Counted from the stretch's first letter, positions 17,456 to 26,967 are shown. The stretch: 64,000 nucleotides of DNA from Kiloniella litopenaei (GCF_000982415.1 NZ_LANI01000030.1:1-64000); one strand, 5' to 3'. Notes: generated by a model from the letters alone, not told the origin. Translations and numbers: made by a program.

Positions 17456-17582
17456 TTTGACTTATTGACACAAACGATATTTTAGCGAACTCTATTTACC
17501 ATCGTTATGACTGGGCAAGGTTTCTCTTTGCCGCCATGCTTCCCGTCGAGCCGTTCGCTCGAAACGCAAATAGAGAGCAGAT

Positions 17583-18917
17583 ATGGGACACGTATTTCCA
17601 CGCCACACCAAGACAAATTTACCAACAGCCGTTTCTGGCGAAGGATGCTACATCATTGACCAAAATGGTAAGCATTACTTTGATGGATCCGGCGGCGCAG
17701 CCGTATCTTGTCTTGGGCACTCGGATCAAACCGTTCAGGAAGCGATTAAGAAACAAACTGACCAACTGGCTTTTGCTCATTCCGGCTTTTTTACGACGGA
17801 GCCTGCGGAAAAGCTGGCCGATCTACTTGTTGCAAATGCACCAAAAGGCATAGATCGCGTTTATTATGTTTCCGGTGGCTCAGAAGCAGTTGAAGCAGCA
17901 TTAAAGTTGGCGCGTCAATACCATCTGGAACGTGGCGACAAAGACAGATCACACGTTATCGCCCGCTGGCAAAGTTATCATGGAAATACGATCGGTGCCC
18001 TCTCTGCCGGCGGTAACAAGTGGCGACGCGAACCCTTTATGCCCATGCTTGTTCCCATGTCGCACATAGACCCCTGTTATCCCTATCGTGACCAACAAGA
18101 AGGCGAGAGCGATGAAGCCTATGGGGTACGTGCCGCAAATCGGCTGGAAGAGGAGATCCTTAAGATTGGCCCTGAAAAGGTTTCAGCCTTTATCTGCGAA
18201 CCTGTTGTCGGCGCGACCATGGGGGCGGTTGCCGCAGCGCCGGGATACTTAAAACGCATTCGTGAAATTTGCAACCAATACGGCGTTCTGCTTATTCTCG
18301 ACGAAGTGATGTGTGGTATGGGGCGCACTGGCACTCTCTTTGCCTGTGAACACGACGGCGTCACCCCGGATATTCTCTGTATCGCTAAAGGACTTGGCGC
18401 AGGCTACCAACCCATCGGTGCCATGTTATGTAGCAGGAAAATCTACAACGCTATCGAAAACGGATCAGGCTTTTTCCAACACGGCCACACCTATCAAGGG
18501 CATCCAACCGCCTGTGCCGCTGGCTATGCTGTTATCTCAACCATGCTGGAACGCAACCTTCTCGACAACGTTAACAAGCGTTCGGAACAGCTTATGCAGG
18601 CCTTAACCGATGCATTCGGACAACATCCCTTTGTCGGCGATATCAGGGGACGCGGTCTTTTCATTGCCATTGAACTGGTAAAAGACAGAGAAACAAAAAC
18701 ACCTTTTGATCCCAAGCTTGCAGTTCATGCAAAAATTAAGAAAACAGCCTTTGAAAACGGCCTGATCTGCTACCCGATGCCCGGTACTATTGATGGCAAA
18801 AACGGTGATCACGTTCTTTTGGCGCCACCTTTTATCATCCAAGACGAACATATTGCAGAAATTGTCGAGAAGCTTTCCGCCAGCTTTTCATCGGTCTTTG
18901 ATACACTGGGAAGCTAA
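17583..18917 (+). CDS. Class III (omega-type) aminotransferase
   Basis: A 444-residue PLP enzyme that moves an amino group, usually from an omega- or beta-amino acid, to pyruvate or 2-oxoglutarate. Visible family motifs are SGGSEAVEAALKLARQ, the YHG of the cofactor pocket, LDEVMCGMGRTG with the Asp that pairs with the PLP nitrogen, and Lys269 in IAKGLGAGYQP, which forms the Schiff base. It is followed after 4 bases by a BKACE gene, so its product may be a beta-keto acid. The exact substrate is unknown. It belongs to the same fold class as, but is clearly different from, the second aminotransferase at 19812-21194. Confidence 0.9.
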   Translation: MGHVFPRHTKTNLPTAVSGEGCYIIDQNGKHYFDGSGGAAVSCLGHSDQTVQEAIKKQTDQLAFAHSGFFTTEPAEKLADLLVANAPKGIDRVYYVSGGSEAVEAALKLARQYHLERGDKDRSHVIARWQSYHGNTIGALSAGGNKWRREPFMPMLVPMSHIDPCYPYRDQQEGESDEAYGVRAANRLEEEILKIGPEKVSAFICEPVVGATMGAVAAAPGYLKRIREICNQYGVLLILDEVMCGMGRTGTLFACEHDGVTPDILCIAKGLGAGYQPIGAMLCSRKIYNAIENGSGFFQHGHTYQGHPTACAAGYAVISTMLERNLLDNVNKRSEQLMQALTDAFGQHPFVGDIRGRGLFIAIELVKDRETKTPFDPKLAVHAKIKKTAFENGLICYPMPGTIDGKNGDHVLLAPPFIIQDEHIAEIVEKLSASFSSVFDTLGS

Positions 18918-18921
18918 GACA

Positions 18922-19749
18922 ATGTCACCAACCATTCTTATGGCAGCACCGAACGGCGCCCGAAAAACCAGATCAGACCACCCGAACCTGCCCGTGACGG
19001 TCCCCCAAATCGTAGAAGAGGCTATTGCCTGTCAAAAAGCAGGAGCCGCAATGGCCCACCTTCATGTCAGGGATAAGGATCAGCAACATGTTCTTGATCC
19101 CGGTCTTTACACAGAAGTTCTCTCTGGCATCAAAGAAACCATTGGCGGTGATCTTTTGGTTCAGATCACAACCGAGGCCGTTGGCCGATTTACCCCACAG
19201 GAACAGGTCAATTGCGTCAAGAGTGTTCAACCCGAAGCCGTCAGTGTTGCTTTAAGAGAAATGATGCCCGACGGCGGAGAGGTTTATGGGTCTAAATTCT
19301 ATCACTGGGCAGAAGAGACTTCTGTTCATGTTCAACACATCCTTTACGATGCCGCAGATTTCAAACGCTTTCTGTCCTTAGTTCAACAGGGTTTAATTCC
19401 AGCGACAAAACCATCCCTTCTTTTTGTTTTAGGACGTTACGCTTCGGATAACTTAGGCAAGATAGAAGAGCTAGGGGCCTTTCTAAAGATTAAACAAGAG
19501 CAGAACACAATTGATTTGGGCCCTTGGTTCGTCTGTGCATTTGGGCATAACGAAGCCCGATGTGCGTCTGAGGCCATTACAAAGGGCGGACACGCCCGCG
19601 TTGGTTTTGAAAACAACTCCGATTTAAAGACCGGAGAAGAAGCAACGTCGACAGCTGAAATAATCGCACAAACCCGCGACGATGTTCTGGCAATGGGTAA
19701 CACAATCGCCACGGCTCAGGATGCGCGAAAACTACTCGGCATCACCTAA
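18922..19749 (+). CDS. BKACE-family beta-keto acid cleavage enzyme (DUF849)
   Basis: Members of this zinc-dependent family condense a beta-keto acid with acetyl-CoA and split it to acetoacetate and a new acyl-CoA. The 275-residue protein starts with APNGARKTRSDHPNLPVT and has the metal-binding AHLHVRD motif near residue 48, both diagnostic. VCAFGHNEAR and GGHARVGFENN, also conserved, come later. The ATG at 18922 lies 4 bases after the aminotransferase stop with GGAAG in front, so the pair is co-translated. The keto acid substrate is not evident. In known lysine fermentation the family cleaves 3-keto-5-aminohexanoate, and other members use other beta-keto acids. Confidence 0.92.
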   Translation: MSPTILMAAPNGARKTRSDHPNLPVTVPQIVEEAIACQKAGAAMAHLHVRDKDQQHVLDPGLYTEVLSGIKETIGGDLLVQITTEAVGRFTPQEQVNCVKSVQPEAVSVALREMMPDGGEVYGSKFYHWAEETSVHVQHILYDAADFKRFLSLVQQGLIPATKPSLLFVLGRYASDNLGKIEELGAFLKIKQEQNTIDLGPWFVCAFGHNEARCASEAITKGGHARVGFENNSDLKTGEEATSTAEIIAQTRDDVLAMGNTIATAQDARKLLGIT

Positions 19750-19757
19750 ACCAGACA

Positions 19758-19796
19758 TACCAGCTATCCAGAATAAAAATATCCGGATAGCTGGTA
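19758..19796. terminator. Bidirectional terminator between BKACE and ectoine operons
   Basis: A 12-bp perfect stem (19758-19769 and 19785-19796) with a 15-base AT-rich loop lies between two convergent operons. It is followed by AAAAAGTC on the plus strand. Confidence 0.75.
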
Positions 19797-19811
19797 AAAA
19801 GTCTTCAATCT

Positions 19812-21194
19812 TTAGAGAACTTTTTCTGCCACATGAGAAATCGCATCTCTGGCGGCTTCAATAATAATATCGGCCTCTGCCTGTGTCATACAAAGCGGTG
19901 GTGCAAAGCCGAGAATGTCGCCCTGGGGCATCGCACGACCAATCACCTTGCTCCGTTCCAGCAAAGCAGTGGCAATTTGAGGGCCAACCTTATCTGCCGC
20001 ATCAAAGAATATACGGTCATCACGGTCTTTAACAAATTCAATAGCCGAGAGAATGCCCTCGCCCCTGACATCACCAACAATAGCGATATCAGACAGGGCA
20101 CTCTTTAGGCCTTCGTTAAAATAAGATCCCATTTCACGCGCATTACTGACCAGATTCATTTCATCAATCAGCTTCAGATTTGCTACACCCGCCGCAGCAC
20201 CAATGGGGTGCGCAGAATAAGTCCAGCCATGACCAATCGGTCCCAGCTTATCGGTTCCTTCTTCCAGAACCTTCCAGACTTTCTCTGACACGATCGATCC
20301 GGACAAAGGCGCATAGGCTGATGTCAAGCCTTTGGCGATGGTAATAATATCCGGTTCGATGTCATAGTGATCAGACCCAAACATTGACCCAAGACGGCCA
20401 AAGCCTGTAACAACCTCGTCCGCAATCAGCAGAATATCGTGTTTTTTCAAGACAGCCTGAATAGCTTTCCAGTAACCAGCTGGCGGCGGGACAATACCCC
20501 CAGTCCCCAGAACAGGCTCACCAATGAACGCTGCAATGGTATCCGCCCCTTCGCGGGCGATAAGCTCTTCCAGACTATCGACACATTGCTGCACAAACTC
20601 AGCTTCGCTCTGGTCCAGATTTTCGCGACGGAAATAATAGGGTGCATCCGTATGAACAACTTGCGACAACGGCAAGTCAAATTTGTTATGGAACAGCTCA
20701 AGCCCCGTCAGAGAACCGGTCATCAAGCCTGAACCATGATAGCCCCGCCATCTAGAGATAATTTTCTTTTTCTTGGGGCGGTCCAGCACATTGTTATAAT
20801 ACCAAACCAGCTTGATATTTGTTTCGTTTGCATCGGAACCAGACAGACCAAAATACACTTTGGACATATTGGCAGGCGCCCGGTCCAAAATCATCTTTGC
20901 CAGCGTGATGGATGCTTCAGTACCATGCCCGACATAAGAGTGATAATAGGCAAGCTCTTTTGCCTGTGCTGCAATTGCATCTGCGACTTCCTGTCGACCA
21001 TAGCCAATATTCACACAATAAAGCCCAGCAAAGGCGTCCAGCGTTCTGTTCCCATCACGATCTTCAATATAAAGCCCTTCGCCACCTGCAATCACCCGGT
21101 TTTGCAGATCACCACGCGCAAACTGTGCAAGGTGTGTTGAAGGATGGAAAAAATTATCGCGATCCCATTCTGCCAATTGATCATTTCTAAGCAT
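19812..21194 (-). CDS. Class III aminotransferase, DoeD-like (diaminobutyrate transaminase)
   Basis: A 460-residue PLP enzyme with LSGSDANETNIKL, WRGYHGSGL, IADEVVTGFGRLG and Lys288 in IAKGLTSAYAPLSG. It is the last gene of a five-gene minus-strand operon that includes an ectoine hydrolase, an M20 deacetylase, an Lrp regulator and an aldehyde dehydrogenase. In known ectoine degradation DoeD converts L-2,4-diaminobutyrate to aspartate semialdehyde. That role fits the context but the sequence alone shows only the family. The ribosome site AAGGGAA is strong. Confidence 0.88.
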   Translation of the reverse strand: MLRNDQLAEWDRDNFFHPSTHLAQFARGDLQNRVIAGGEGLYIEDRDGNRTLDAFAGLYCVNIGYGRQEVADAIAAQAKELAYYHSYVGHGTEASITLAKMILDRAPANMSKVYFGLSGSDANETNIKLVWYYNNVLDRPKKKKIISRWRGYHGSGLMTGSLTGLELFHNKFDLPLSQVVHTDAPYYFRRENLDQSEAEFVQQCVDSLEELIAREGADTIAAFIGEPVLGTGGIVPPPAGYWKAIQAVLKKHDILLIADEVVTGFGRLGSMFGSDHYDIEPDIITIAKGLTSAYAPLSGSIVSEKVWKVLEEGTDKLGPIGHGWTYSAHPIGAAAGVANLKLIDEMNLVSNAREMGSYFNEGLKSALSDIAIVGDVRGEGILSAIEFVKDRDDRIFFDAADKVGPQIATALLERSKVIGRAMPQGDILGFAPPLCMTQAEADIIIEAARDAISHVAEKVL

Positions 21195-21277
21195 ATTATT
21201 TCCCTTAAACTTTCCGCCCTGAACATTCTGGGCTTAAACACTCAGGCCTTTCATTACAGCCCTAGATTTCATTGTCT

Positions 21278-22789
21278 TCACGCGTAGTTGCGGCAGACAT
21301 ATTTAATTTCTGTAAAGGCTTCCAGACCTTGCCGTGCCCCTTCACGGCCCAGACCGGATTGCTTCATCCCCCCAAATGGAATAGGTGCCCCCGTCACCTT
21401 TGTTCTATTGATCGCAACCATACCGTATTGCAGATCTCGGCTTGCCCGATATATTTTCTTCGGATCCTGACAATGCACATAGGCAACCAAACCATATTCA
21501 GATTCATTGGCCAGTGCGATGATATCTTCGCCTTCAGCAAACGAAGTCAGACAAGCCACCGGACCAAAGGTTTCCTCGTGATTGATCAAGGCATCAGCAG
21601 GAACATCCCCCAACACTGTCGGCTGATAGAACAACGGTCCCAGCGGATCGCGTTTTCCGCCACACAAAAGGCGCGCGCCCTTTGTCAAAGCATCAGAAAC
21701 ATGTGCCTCTTGCTTCAAAACAGCATTCTCGTTCATAAGCGGGCCAATGTCCGGATCCTCAAGACCGCGCCCAAGACTCAAAGCTTTGACTTCTTCAACA
21801 AATTTCTGGGTAAATTCTTCGTAGACACTCTGTTCAATAAAGAAGCGGTTCGCAGCCAAACAGTCCTGGCCAGATGTTGCAAATTTAGCCGATATTGCCG
21901 ACTTGACCGCATGATCGATATCAGCATCCCCATAAACAATAAATGGAGCATGCCCACCCAGTTCCAGCACTAGCTGTTTAATGGTTGATGCCGATTGCTG
22001 ATAGATCAGGCGACCAATTTCGGTAGAGCCAGTAAAAGAAACGACCTGTACCCGATCATCCGATGTCCACTGGGGAACAATTTCACCCGGTTCCCCGGTC
22101 ACAACATTAAAGACACCAGCGGGTATACCCGCACGTTCTGCCAGTTCGGCCAGCGCGGTTGCTGAGAAAGGCGTCTCCTTTGACGGATGGATAACGCAAG
22201 TACATCCGGCGGCCAGTGCTGCGGAAGCCTTGCGCGTGATCATCGCACAGGGAAAATTCCACGGTGTAATCAAAGCAGCAATCCCAGCGGGTTCCCGCCA
22301 GACCTCAACTTCCCCACCCGACATATGCGAAGTCACATTTTCTATATTTGGGCGTTTGGCTTCTTCGGCATAAAATTCAATAAAATCGGCAGCATAATCA
22401 ATTTCGCCCCGTGCCTCGGATATTGGTTTCCCTTGTTCAACGGTCATAATCAAAGCAAGGTCTTCACGGTTTTCATGCAACAGATCAAACCAGCGCCGCA
22501 GAATAGCAGACCTATCTTGTGGCAACAAAGATGCCCAATCCCGAAAAGCTCTTTGCGCAGCATCAACAGCGGCCTGACTTTCAGTTGCATTCATCTTTGG
22601 GATCGTGCCGATCTCTTTTTGATTGGCCGGATCTGTAACAACGAGACTTTCCCCCGAAGACGCATCAGACCAATGCCCATCTATATAACTGAACTGTTTA
22701 AAGAGCCTTGGATCACGAAGAGAAGATAGGGATACAGATCTGTTTTTCTCACGACCCGTCCCTGTTTCTTGCTGTGCTTGATTACTCAT
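21278..22789 (-). CDS. NAD(P)-dependent semialdehyde dehydrogenase, DoeC-like
   Basis: A 503-residue aldehyde dehydrogenase of the succinate-semialdehyde type. It has the ITPWNFPCAM and HPSKETP cofactor motifs, FTGSTEIGR, general base Glu276 in LELGGHAPF, and nucleophile Cys310 in SGQDC. In the ectoine operon context its likely job is oxidising aspartate semialdehyde to aspartate, the DoeC step. Succinate semialdehyde remains possible. It carries about 25 extra residues at the N-terminus, rich in Gln and Ser, before the usual start. It lies 83 bases upstream of the aminotransferase gene. Confidence 0.9.
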   Translation of the reverse strand: MSNQAQQETGTGREKNRSVSLSSLRDPRLFKQFSYIDGHWSDASSGESLVVTDPANQKEIGTIPKMNATESQAAVDAAQRAFRDWASLLPQDRSAILRRWFDLLHENREDLALIMTVEQGKPISEARGEIDYAADFIEFYAEEAKRPNIENVTSHMSGGEVEVWREPAGIAALITPWNFPCAMITRKASAALAAGCTCVIHPSKETPFSATALAELAERAGIPAGVFNVVTGEPGEIVPQWTSDDRVQVVSFTGSTEIGRLIYQQSASTIKQLVLELGGHAPFIVYGDADIDHAVKSAISAKFATSGQDCLAANRFFIEQSVYEEFTQKFVEEVKALSLGRGLEDPDIGPLMNENAVLKQEAHVSDALTKGARLLCGGKRDPLGPLFYQPTVLGDVPADALINHEETFGPVACLTSFAEGEDIIALANESEYGLVAYVHCQDPKKIYRASRDLQYGMVAINRTKVTGAPIPFGGMKQSGLGREGARQGLEAFTEIKYVCRNYA

Positions 22790-22921
22790 CTAGAGACAAC
22801 CCATTTAACTGTGTTTGATATCACAGCTCAATCATGTCGGATCACCGACAAAAAGTGTCTCTAAAGAACGGATAAAAAGAAGAAGAGCTTTCGCCTATAC
22901 CACGTAAATCAGATGTTTCAT

Positions 22922-23428
22922 CTATGAAGATGTCGATTGCTCTTGTACCAACAGATCAATAGGCAAGGCGTTTGTTTGTTTTACAGGCTTTGTAACAACA
23001 TAGGTAAAATATCGTTTCAGCCCGATTTCAGCAGCCAGCAATCGGTCCACGAAACGCTGATACCCATCAACGTCTTTCACCACGATTTTAAGAATATAGT
23101 CTAGCCCCCCGCCGACAGCCCAACATTCCTGTATTTCCGGATAGTCCTGAACGGCTTTTTCAAACCGCTCAAAATCTTCGGTAAGATGACTGCCAAGTTC
23201 CGCCTCCATAAAAACAAAGGACAATGGGGCAAAGAATTTTACAGACAAACGCGCTTCATAGGAATCAATGATACCCGCCTTTTCCAGGCGCTGTAAGCGT
23301 CCCCAACACGGGGTTGGGGACAAATTAACCCGTTCAGCAAGAGCCGCCTTTGTAATACGTCCTTCAGTTTGCAATATCTTTAATATTGCAATATCGCGAT
23401 CATCCAAACGAAGGCCAGCAACGTGCAT
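22922..23428 (-). CDS. Lrp/AsnC-family regulator, DoeX-like
   Basis: A 168-residue protein with an N-terminal winged helix (about 8-60; LDDRDIAILKILQTEGRITKA shortened here to its pattern, then LSPTPCWGRLQRLEKAGII) and a C-terminal RAM domain (about 70-150) that binds effectors and sets the oligomer. In ectoine-degrading bacteria an Lrp-type protein (DoeX/AsnC) lies among the catabolic genes and controls them. The position between the M20 and dehydrogenase genes fits. The likely effector is an intermediate of the pathway such as diaminobutyrate or its acetyl form. Confidence 0.9.
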   Translation of the reverse strand: MHVAGLRLDDRDIAILKILQTEGRITKAALAERVNLSPTPCWGRLQRLEKAGIIDSYEARLSVKFFAPLSFVFMEAELGSHLTEDFERFEKAVQDYPEIQECWAVGGGLDYILKIVVKDVDGYQRFVDRLLAAEIGLKRYFTYVVTKPVKQTNALPIDLLVQEQSTSS

Positions 23429-23463
23429 CAGTAACCTAACTTTCTTTTCTTAATTGGCTTCTC

Positions 23464-24627
23464 TTATAGAGACTGGTGTTTTGCCAGATCATGCAAGAAA
23501 GAGAGACAGCGCTCAAGCTCTGATATTTCTATAAACTCATCAGGCTTGTGCGCCTGATCAATTGATCCCGGCCCAAAGACCACTGTCGACAACCCAACAC
23601 GTTCAAAATATCCGGCATCAGTACCAAAAGAAACCACGTCTTTTGTATTACTGCCTGTCAATGTACGGATCAATTGAACCGCAGGAGAATCATCGCACGC
23701 ATCCAAGCTGGGCACATCAGCATCAAGTATTGTTTCAATATTGGCTTCGGGTGAAATCTCTCTCATCTCTGGTAACAAGACATTATCAGAAAAATCAAGA
23801 ATCTCTTGGAAAATAGCGTGTCCATTATCACCGGGTATCGGCCTGATCTCCCAGATCATTTCGCAACTTCCCGCCGTAATGTTACTCGCAGCCCCCCCAT
23901 CTATACGTCCAACATTACAAGTTGTATAGGGTGGGTCAAAGGGAGAGCCGATTTTAGGTGCCGCAGCAAGACGTGCGCCGACTTCTAGAATCTTCCCAAT
24001 AAAACGCGAAGCAAATTCTATGGCATTTACGCCTTTTCCCGGCTGCGATGAATGGACTTCGAACCCAGTAAACCGGGTCGTGATTTCCATACCCGCTTTA
24101 TGCCCGCTCACAAGGCTCATGCTTGTTGGTTCCCCAACAATCACAACATCAGGCTTAAAATTCTTCGTGACAATATCATCTGCCAAAATCGGTGCGCCGA
24201 ACCCACCAATTTCTTCGTCGTAACAAAAGGATACATGAATGGGACGTTGCAGATTTTGTGCCTGAAACACAGGAACCATGGCCAGAGAACAGGCCAGAAA
24301 CCCTTTCATATCAACTGCGCCACGTCCATACAGGCGATTGTTTCGTTCTGTAAGAACAAAGGGATCTATTGTCCAGGCCTGTCCCTTGACCGGGACAACA
24401 TCGGTATGCCCATTCAAAACAACGCCACCCCCAACCTCGGGACCAATTGTGGCATAAAGATTGGCTTTCTTTTTGGTCTCATCATATGAAAGGGACGATA
24501 CAATGCCGTGCTCTTTCAAATAAGATTCGATATAGCCAATCATATCCAGATTGGATTGTCCGGACAAAGTTGGGAAAGAAACCAGCTTACTCAAAATTTC
24601 TTTGGTTGAGGACAGAAGCTCCGTCAT
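23464..24627 (-). CDS. M20-family deacetylase (ArgE-like) in the ectoine operon
   Basis: A 387-residue zinc amidohydrolase of the ArgE/DapE group. Metal and catalytic motifs are NGHTDVVPV, YGRGAVDMKG and CYDEEIGGFGA, all intact, with the dimerisation domain between. Its ATG overlaps the stop of the ectoine hydrolase gene (ATGA), so the two are translationally coupled. The usual DoeB deacetylase belongs to a different (AstE/aspartoacylase) fold and is missing here. I infer that this enzyme removes the acetyl group from N-acetyl-2,4-diaminobutyrate. A role in acetylornithine deacetylation is the alternative. Confidence 0.88.
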   Translation of the reverse strand: MTELLSSTKEILSKLVSFPTLSGQSNLDMIGYIESYLKEHGIVSSLSYDETKKKANLYATIGPEVGGGVVLNGHTDVVPVKGQAWTIDPFVLTERNNRLYGRGAVDMKGFLACSLAMVPVFQAQNLQRPIHVSFCYDEEIGGFGAPILADDIVTKNFKPDVVIVGEPTSMSLVSGHKAGMEITTRFTGFEVHSSQPGKGVNAIEFASRFIGKILEVGARLAAAPKIGSPFDPPYTTCNVGRIDGGAASNITAGSCEMIWEIRPIPGDNGHAIFQEILDFSDNVLLPEMREISPEANIETILDADVPSLDACDDSPAVQLIRTLTGSNTKDVVSFGTDAGYFERVGLSTVVFGPGSIDQAHKPDEFIEISELERCLSFLHDLAKHQSL

Positions 24628-25832
24628 GAAATTACAACCAGTTCACGCGGCACAGATGATAATAGCTCGGGACCATTTTCACCAATGGCGATCGTTTCAG
24701 TAATCTCAAGCCCCCAATCATCGGACCAAAGGCCAGGCATAAAGTGAAAGGTCATACCCTTTTGCAAAACAGTTTTATCACCTTTACGCAGGCTCATCGT
24801 ATGCTCCCCCCAATCAGGCGGGTATGCCAACCCGGTCGAATAGCCCGTCCGACTGTCTTTAATAATGCCATGTTTTTCCAATACGGCGAAAAAGGCAATC
24901 GCAATGTCCTCACAAAGGTTACCTGCCTTAGCTTTCTCCAACCCAGCAGCCAACCCTTCCAGAACAGCCTTTTCACTATCCAGTATGTCTTGACCGGGTT
25001 TCCCCAAAAACACTGTCCGCGACAAGGGACAGTGATAACGCCTGTAAACACCTGCGATCTCAAAGAAAGTTCCCTCTCCCGATTTCAACGGCTTGTCGTT
25101 CCAAGTCAGATGCGAGGCAGAGGCATCTATCCCCGAGGGAAGAAGAGGCACAATAGCAGGGTAATCACCACCATATTCGGGAACACCACGTAATCCCGCA
25201 TCATAAATAGCCGCAACCAGCTCATGTTTACGCAACCCGGGCCGAATGGTTTCCCTGATACGTTGATGCATCACCTCAACGATCTTTCCGGCTTTACGCA
25301 TATAAGACAGCTCTTGTTCGGATTTTACAGACCGTTGCCAATGAACAAGATTATTACAATCTTTAAAATTGGCATTGGGCAAATTACGCACCAGCGAAGC
25401 AAAAGCGGCAGCCGTGAAATAGTAATTATCCATTTCCACGCCAATAGAGAAGCTACCAAAACCTTTACTGCCCAGTATTTGGGCCAGATAATCCATAGGG
25501 TGTCTATCTTCCGATTGGACATAATAATCAGGATATTCAATGATGTTATCGTCAGAAAGATATGTGGTACGTTTTGCCCCATTCACATCAATACCCCGAC
25601 CATACCAAATCGGTTCACCCGCAAGTGTAATAATCACACACTGGTGCACATAAAAAGACCAACCGTCATAGCCAGTTAGCCAAGCCATATTCGCCGGGTC
25701 TGTAATAATTAAACAGTCCAGCTCTGCGGCTTGCATCGCCATACGCGTTTTCAACAGACGATCTGCATATTCTGATCGGGAAAAATTCAGCTCGACTGCG
25801 TCAGGAGACATCACCATCACAACACCTGCCAT
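24624..25832 (-). CDS. doeA: Ectoine hydrolase DoeA (M24 family)
   Basis: A 402-residue protein of the M24 'pita-bread' family. The N-terminal domain has NMAWLTGYDGWSFYVHQ and GRGIDVNGAKRT, then DRHPMDYLAQ, a pattern I recognise from DoeA/EutD. The C-terminal catalytic half begins near residue 180 with SYMRKAGKIVEVMH. DoeA opens the ectoine ring to N-acetyl-2,4-diaminobutyrate, the first step of ectoine use as carbon and nitrogen source. It is the first gene of the operon and overlaps the next by 4 bases. The start is uncertain: three ATG codons lie within the first eight, and only the sixth has an AGGTG in front. Confidence 0.85.
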   Translation of the reverse strand: MAGVVMVMSPDAVELNFSRSEYADRLLKTRMAMQAAELDCLIITDPANMAWLTGYDGWSFYVHQCVIITLAGEPIWYGRGIDVNGAKRTTYLSDDNIIEYPDYYVQSEDRHPMDYLAQILGSKGFGSFSIGVEMDNYYFTAAAFASLVRNLPNANFKDCNNLVHWQRSVKSEQELSYMRKAGKIVEVMHQRIRETIRPGLRKHELVAAIYDAGLRGVPEYGGDYPAIVPLLPSGIDASASHLTWNDKPLKSGEGTFFEIAGVYRRYHCPLSRTVFLGKPGQDILDSEKAVLEGLAAGLEKAKAGNLCEDIAIAFFAVLEKHGIIKDSRTGYSTGLAYPPDWGEHTMSLRKGDKTVLQKGMTFHFMPGLWSDDWGLEITETIAIGENGPELLSSVPRELVVIS

Positions 25833-26001
25833 AAAAGGGGAAACAACAGAAAAGAGTGCTGTAAATTTTTCAGGAAATCACGAAAAAAATTACGGAACAT
25901 ATTTGCACAAGACGCCGAGATATTTCATCTAAAGAGCAGCTCAAAAAGAGAAAAGTCTTCGCAAAAACAGCTAAAATTTGCTCAGATTCTAAAACTCGGT
26001 T

Positions 26002-26967
26002 CTAAACAGCTAAAACAACCTTGCCTGTTGTGTCCCTATTCTGCAAAGCCCGCATGGCATCCGGTAGTTGTGCGAGATCAAAACGCCTATCAACCAAAGG
26101 CTTTAAAAGATCCTTTTCCAACATGACAAACATTTTATCCATCATCTTCTTGATCAAATCTGCATCATGATCGTGGTGCCAATAGACTCCCTTTGCCGAT
26201 GCCCTTTTCAACATCAAACGATTTGCTGGAATTTCAGTGATGGTTCCCGAGGCAAAGCCCACAATAAGAATAACGCCATTACGTGCTAAACACCGCAAAC
26301 TCTGCAGACCTACGTCACCCCCGACCGGGTCATAAATCACGTCAACACCAAGACCACTCGTCGCATCCTTGACAGCCTCAACCCAATTCTCATCACTGTA
26401 GTTGATACAGACATCAGCCCCGTGTTCCCGCGCGATATCCAACTTGTGCGCGTTACTGGCGGTTGCGATAACCCGCGCCCCAATGGCCTTGGCAATTTCC
26501 ACCGCCGCAAGACCGACCCCGCCCGCAGCAGCGTGAACCATGACAGTTTGATCAGATTTCAATTTTGTACTGTCAAAAAAAGCAACCATCGACGTGGTGT
26601 AAGTAACTGGTAAGGCCGCTGCTAATTCAAACGAGAAATTTTCAGGAATAAGGAATGCTGAATCGCATGGCACCAAAGCCTGTTCCGCGAAACCACCCCA
26701 AGGAATTTTACTGGCGATTCGATCACCTACGTTCCAATGGCTTCCTCGGGGAGCAGAAACAACCGTTCCGGCAATTTCTTGGCCAGGAGTAAAGGGGCGC
26801 GGAGGACGAACCTGATACTTGTCTTCTGACATCAAGAGATCTGAAAAATTAAGCGCAGCGGCCCGGACATCAACCACAAGATGACGGTCATCTGGCGGCC
26901 CTAAATCCAAATCAACAAACTCCAGACCATCTACACCAAGAACACTCGATGAACGCCACCCCTGCAT
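26002..26967 (-). CDS. NADPH:quinone oxidoreductase-like MDR enzyme
   Basis: A 321-residue zinc-free medium-chain dehydrogenase/reductase of the QOR group. It has the N-terminal GroES-like domain (ALNFSDLLM, TPGQEIAGTVV), the nucleotide-binding HAAAGGVGLAAVEIAKA and the DPVGGDVG motif, and lacks the structural Cys cluster. The ATG at 26967 follows AGGTGG at a good distance. A GTG 9 bases further up is in frame. It follows an IclR regulator gene by about 33 bases on the same strand and is probably co-transcribed with it. Substrate could be a quinone or an unsaturated acyl or carbonyl compound. Confidence 0.88.
   Translation of the reverse strand: MQGWRSSSVLGVDGLEFVDLDLGPPDDRHLVVDVRAAALNFSDLLMSEDKYQVRPPRPFTPGQEIAGTVVSAPRGSHWNVGDRIASKIPWGGFAEQALVPCDSAFLIPENFSFELAAALPVTYTTSMVAFFDSTKLKSDQTVMVHAAAGGVGLAAVEIAKAIGARVIATASNAHKLDIAREHGADVCINYSDENWVEAVKDATSGLGVDVIYDPVGGDVGLQSLRCLARNGVILIVGFASGTITEIPANRLMLKRASAKGVYWHHDHDADLIKKMMDKMFVMLEKDLLKPLVDRRFDLAQLPDAMRALQNRDTTGKVVLAV

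Noticed and set aside
21272-21973. Open frame of 233 codons on the plus strand opposite the aldehyde dehydrogenase
   Set aside because: The minus-strand gene is a clear aldehyde dehydrogenase. The plus-strand translation is rich in Cys, Phe, Ile and Arg and resembles no family.
25966-26015. Repeat AACAGCTAAAA at 25966-25976 and 26005-26015 as regulator sites for the ectoine operon
   Set aside because: The second copy lies at the 3' end of the oxidoreductase gene and the first is in AT-rich DNA, so chance is the better explanation.
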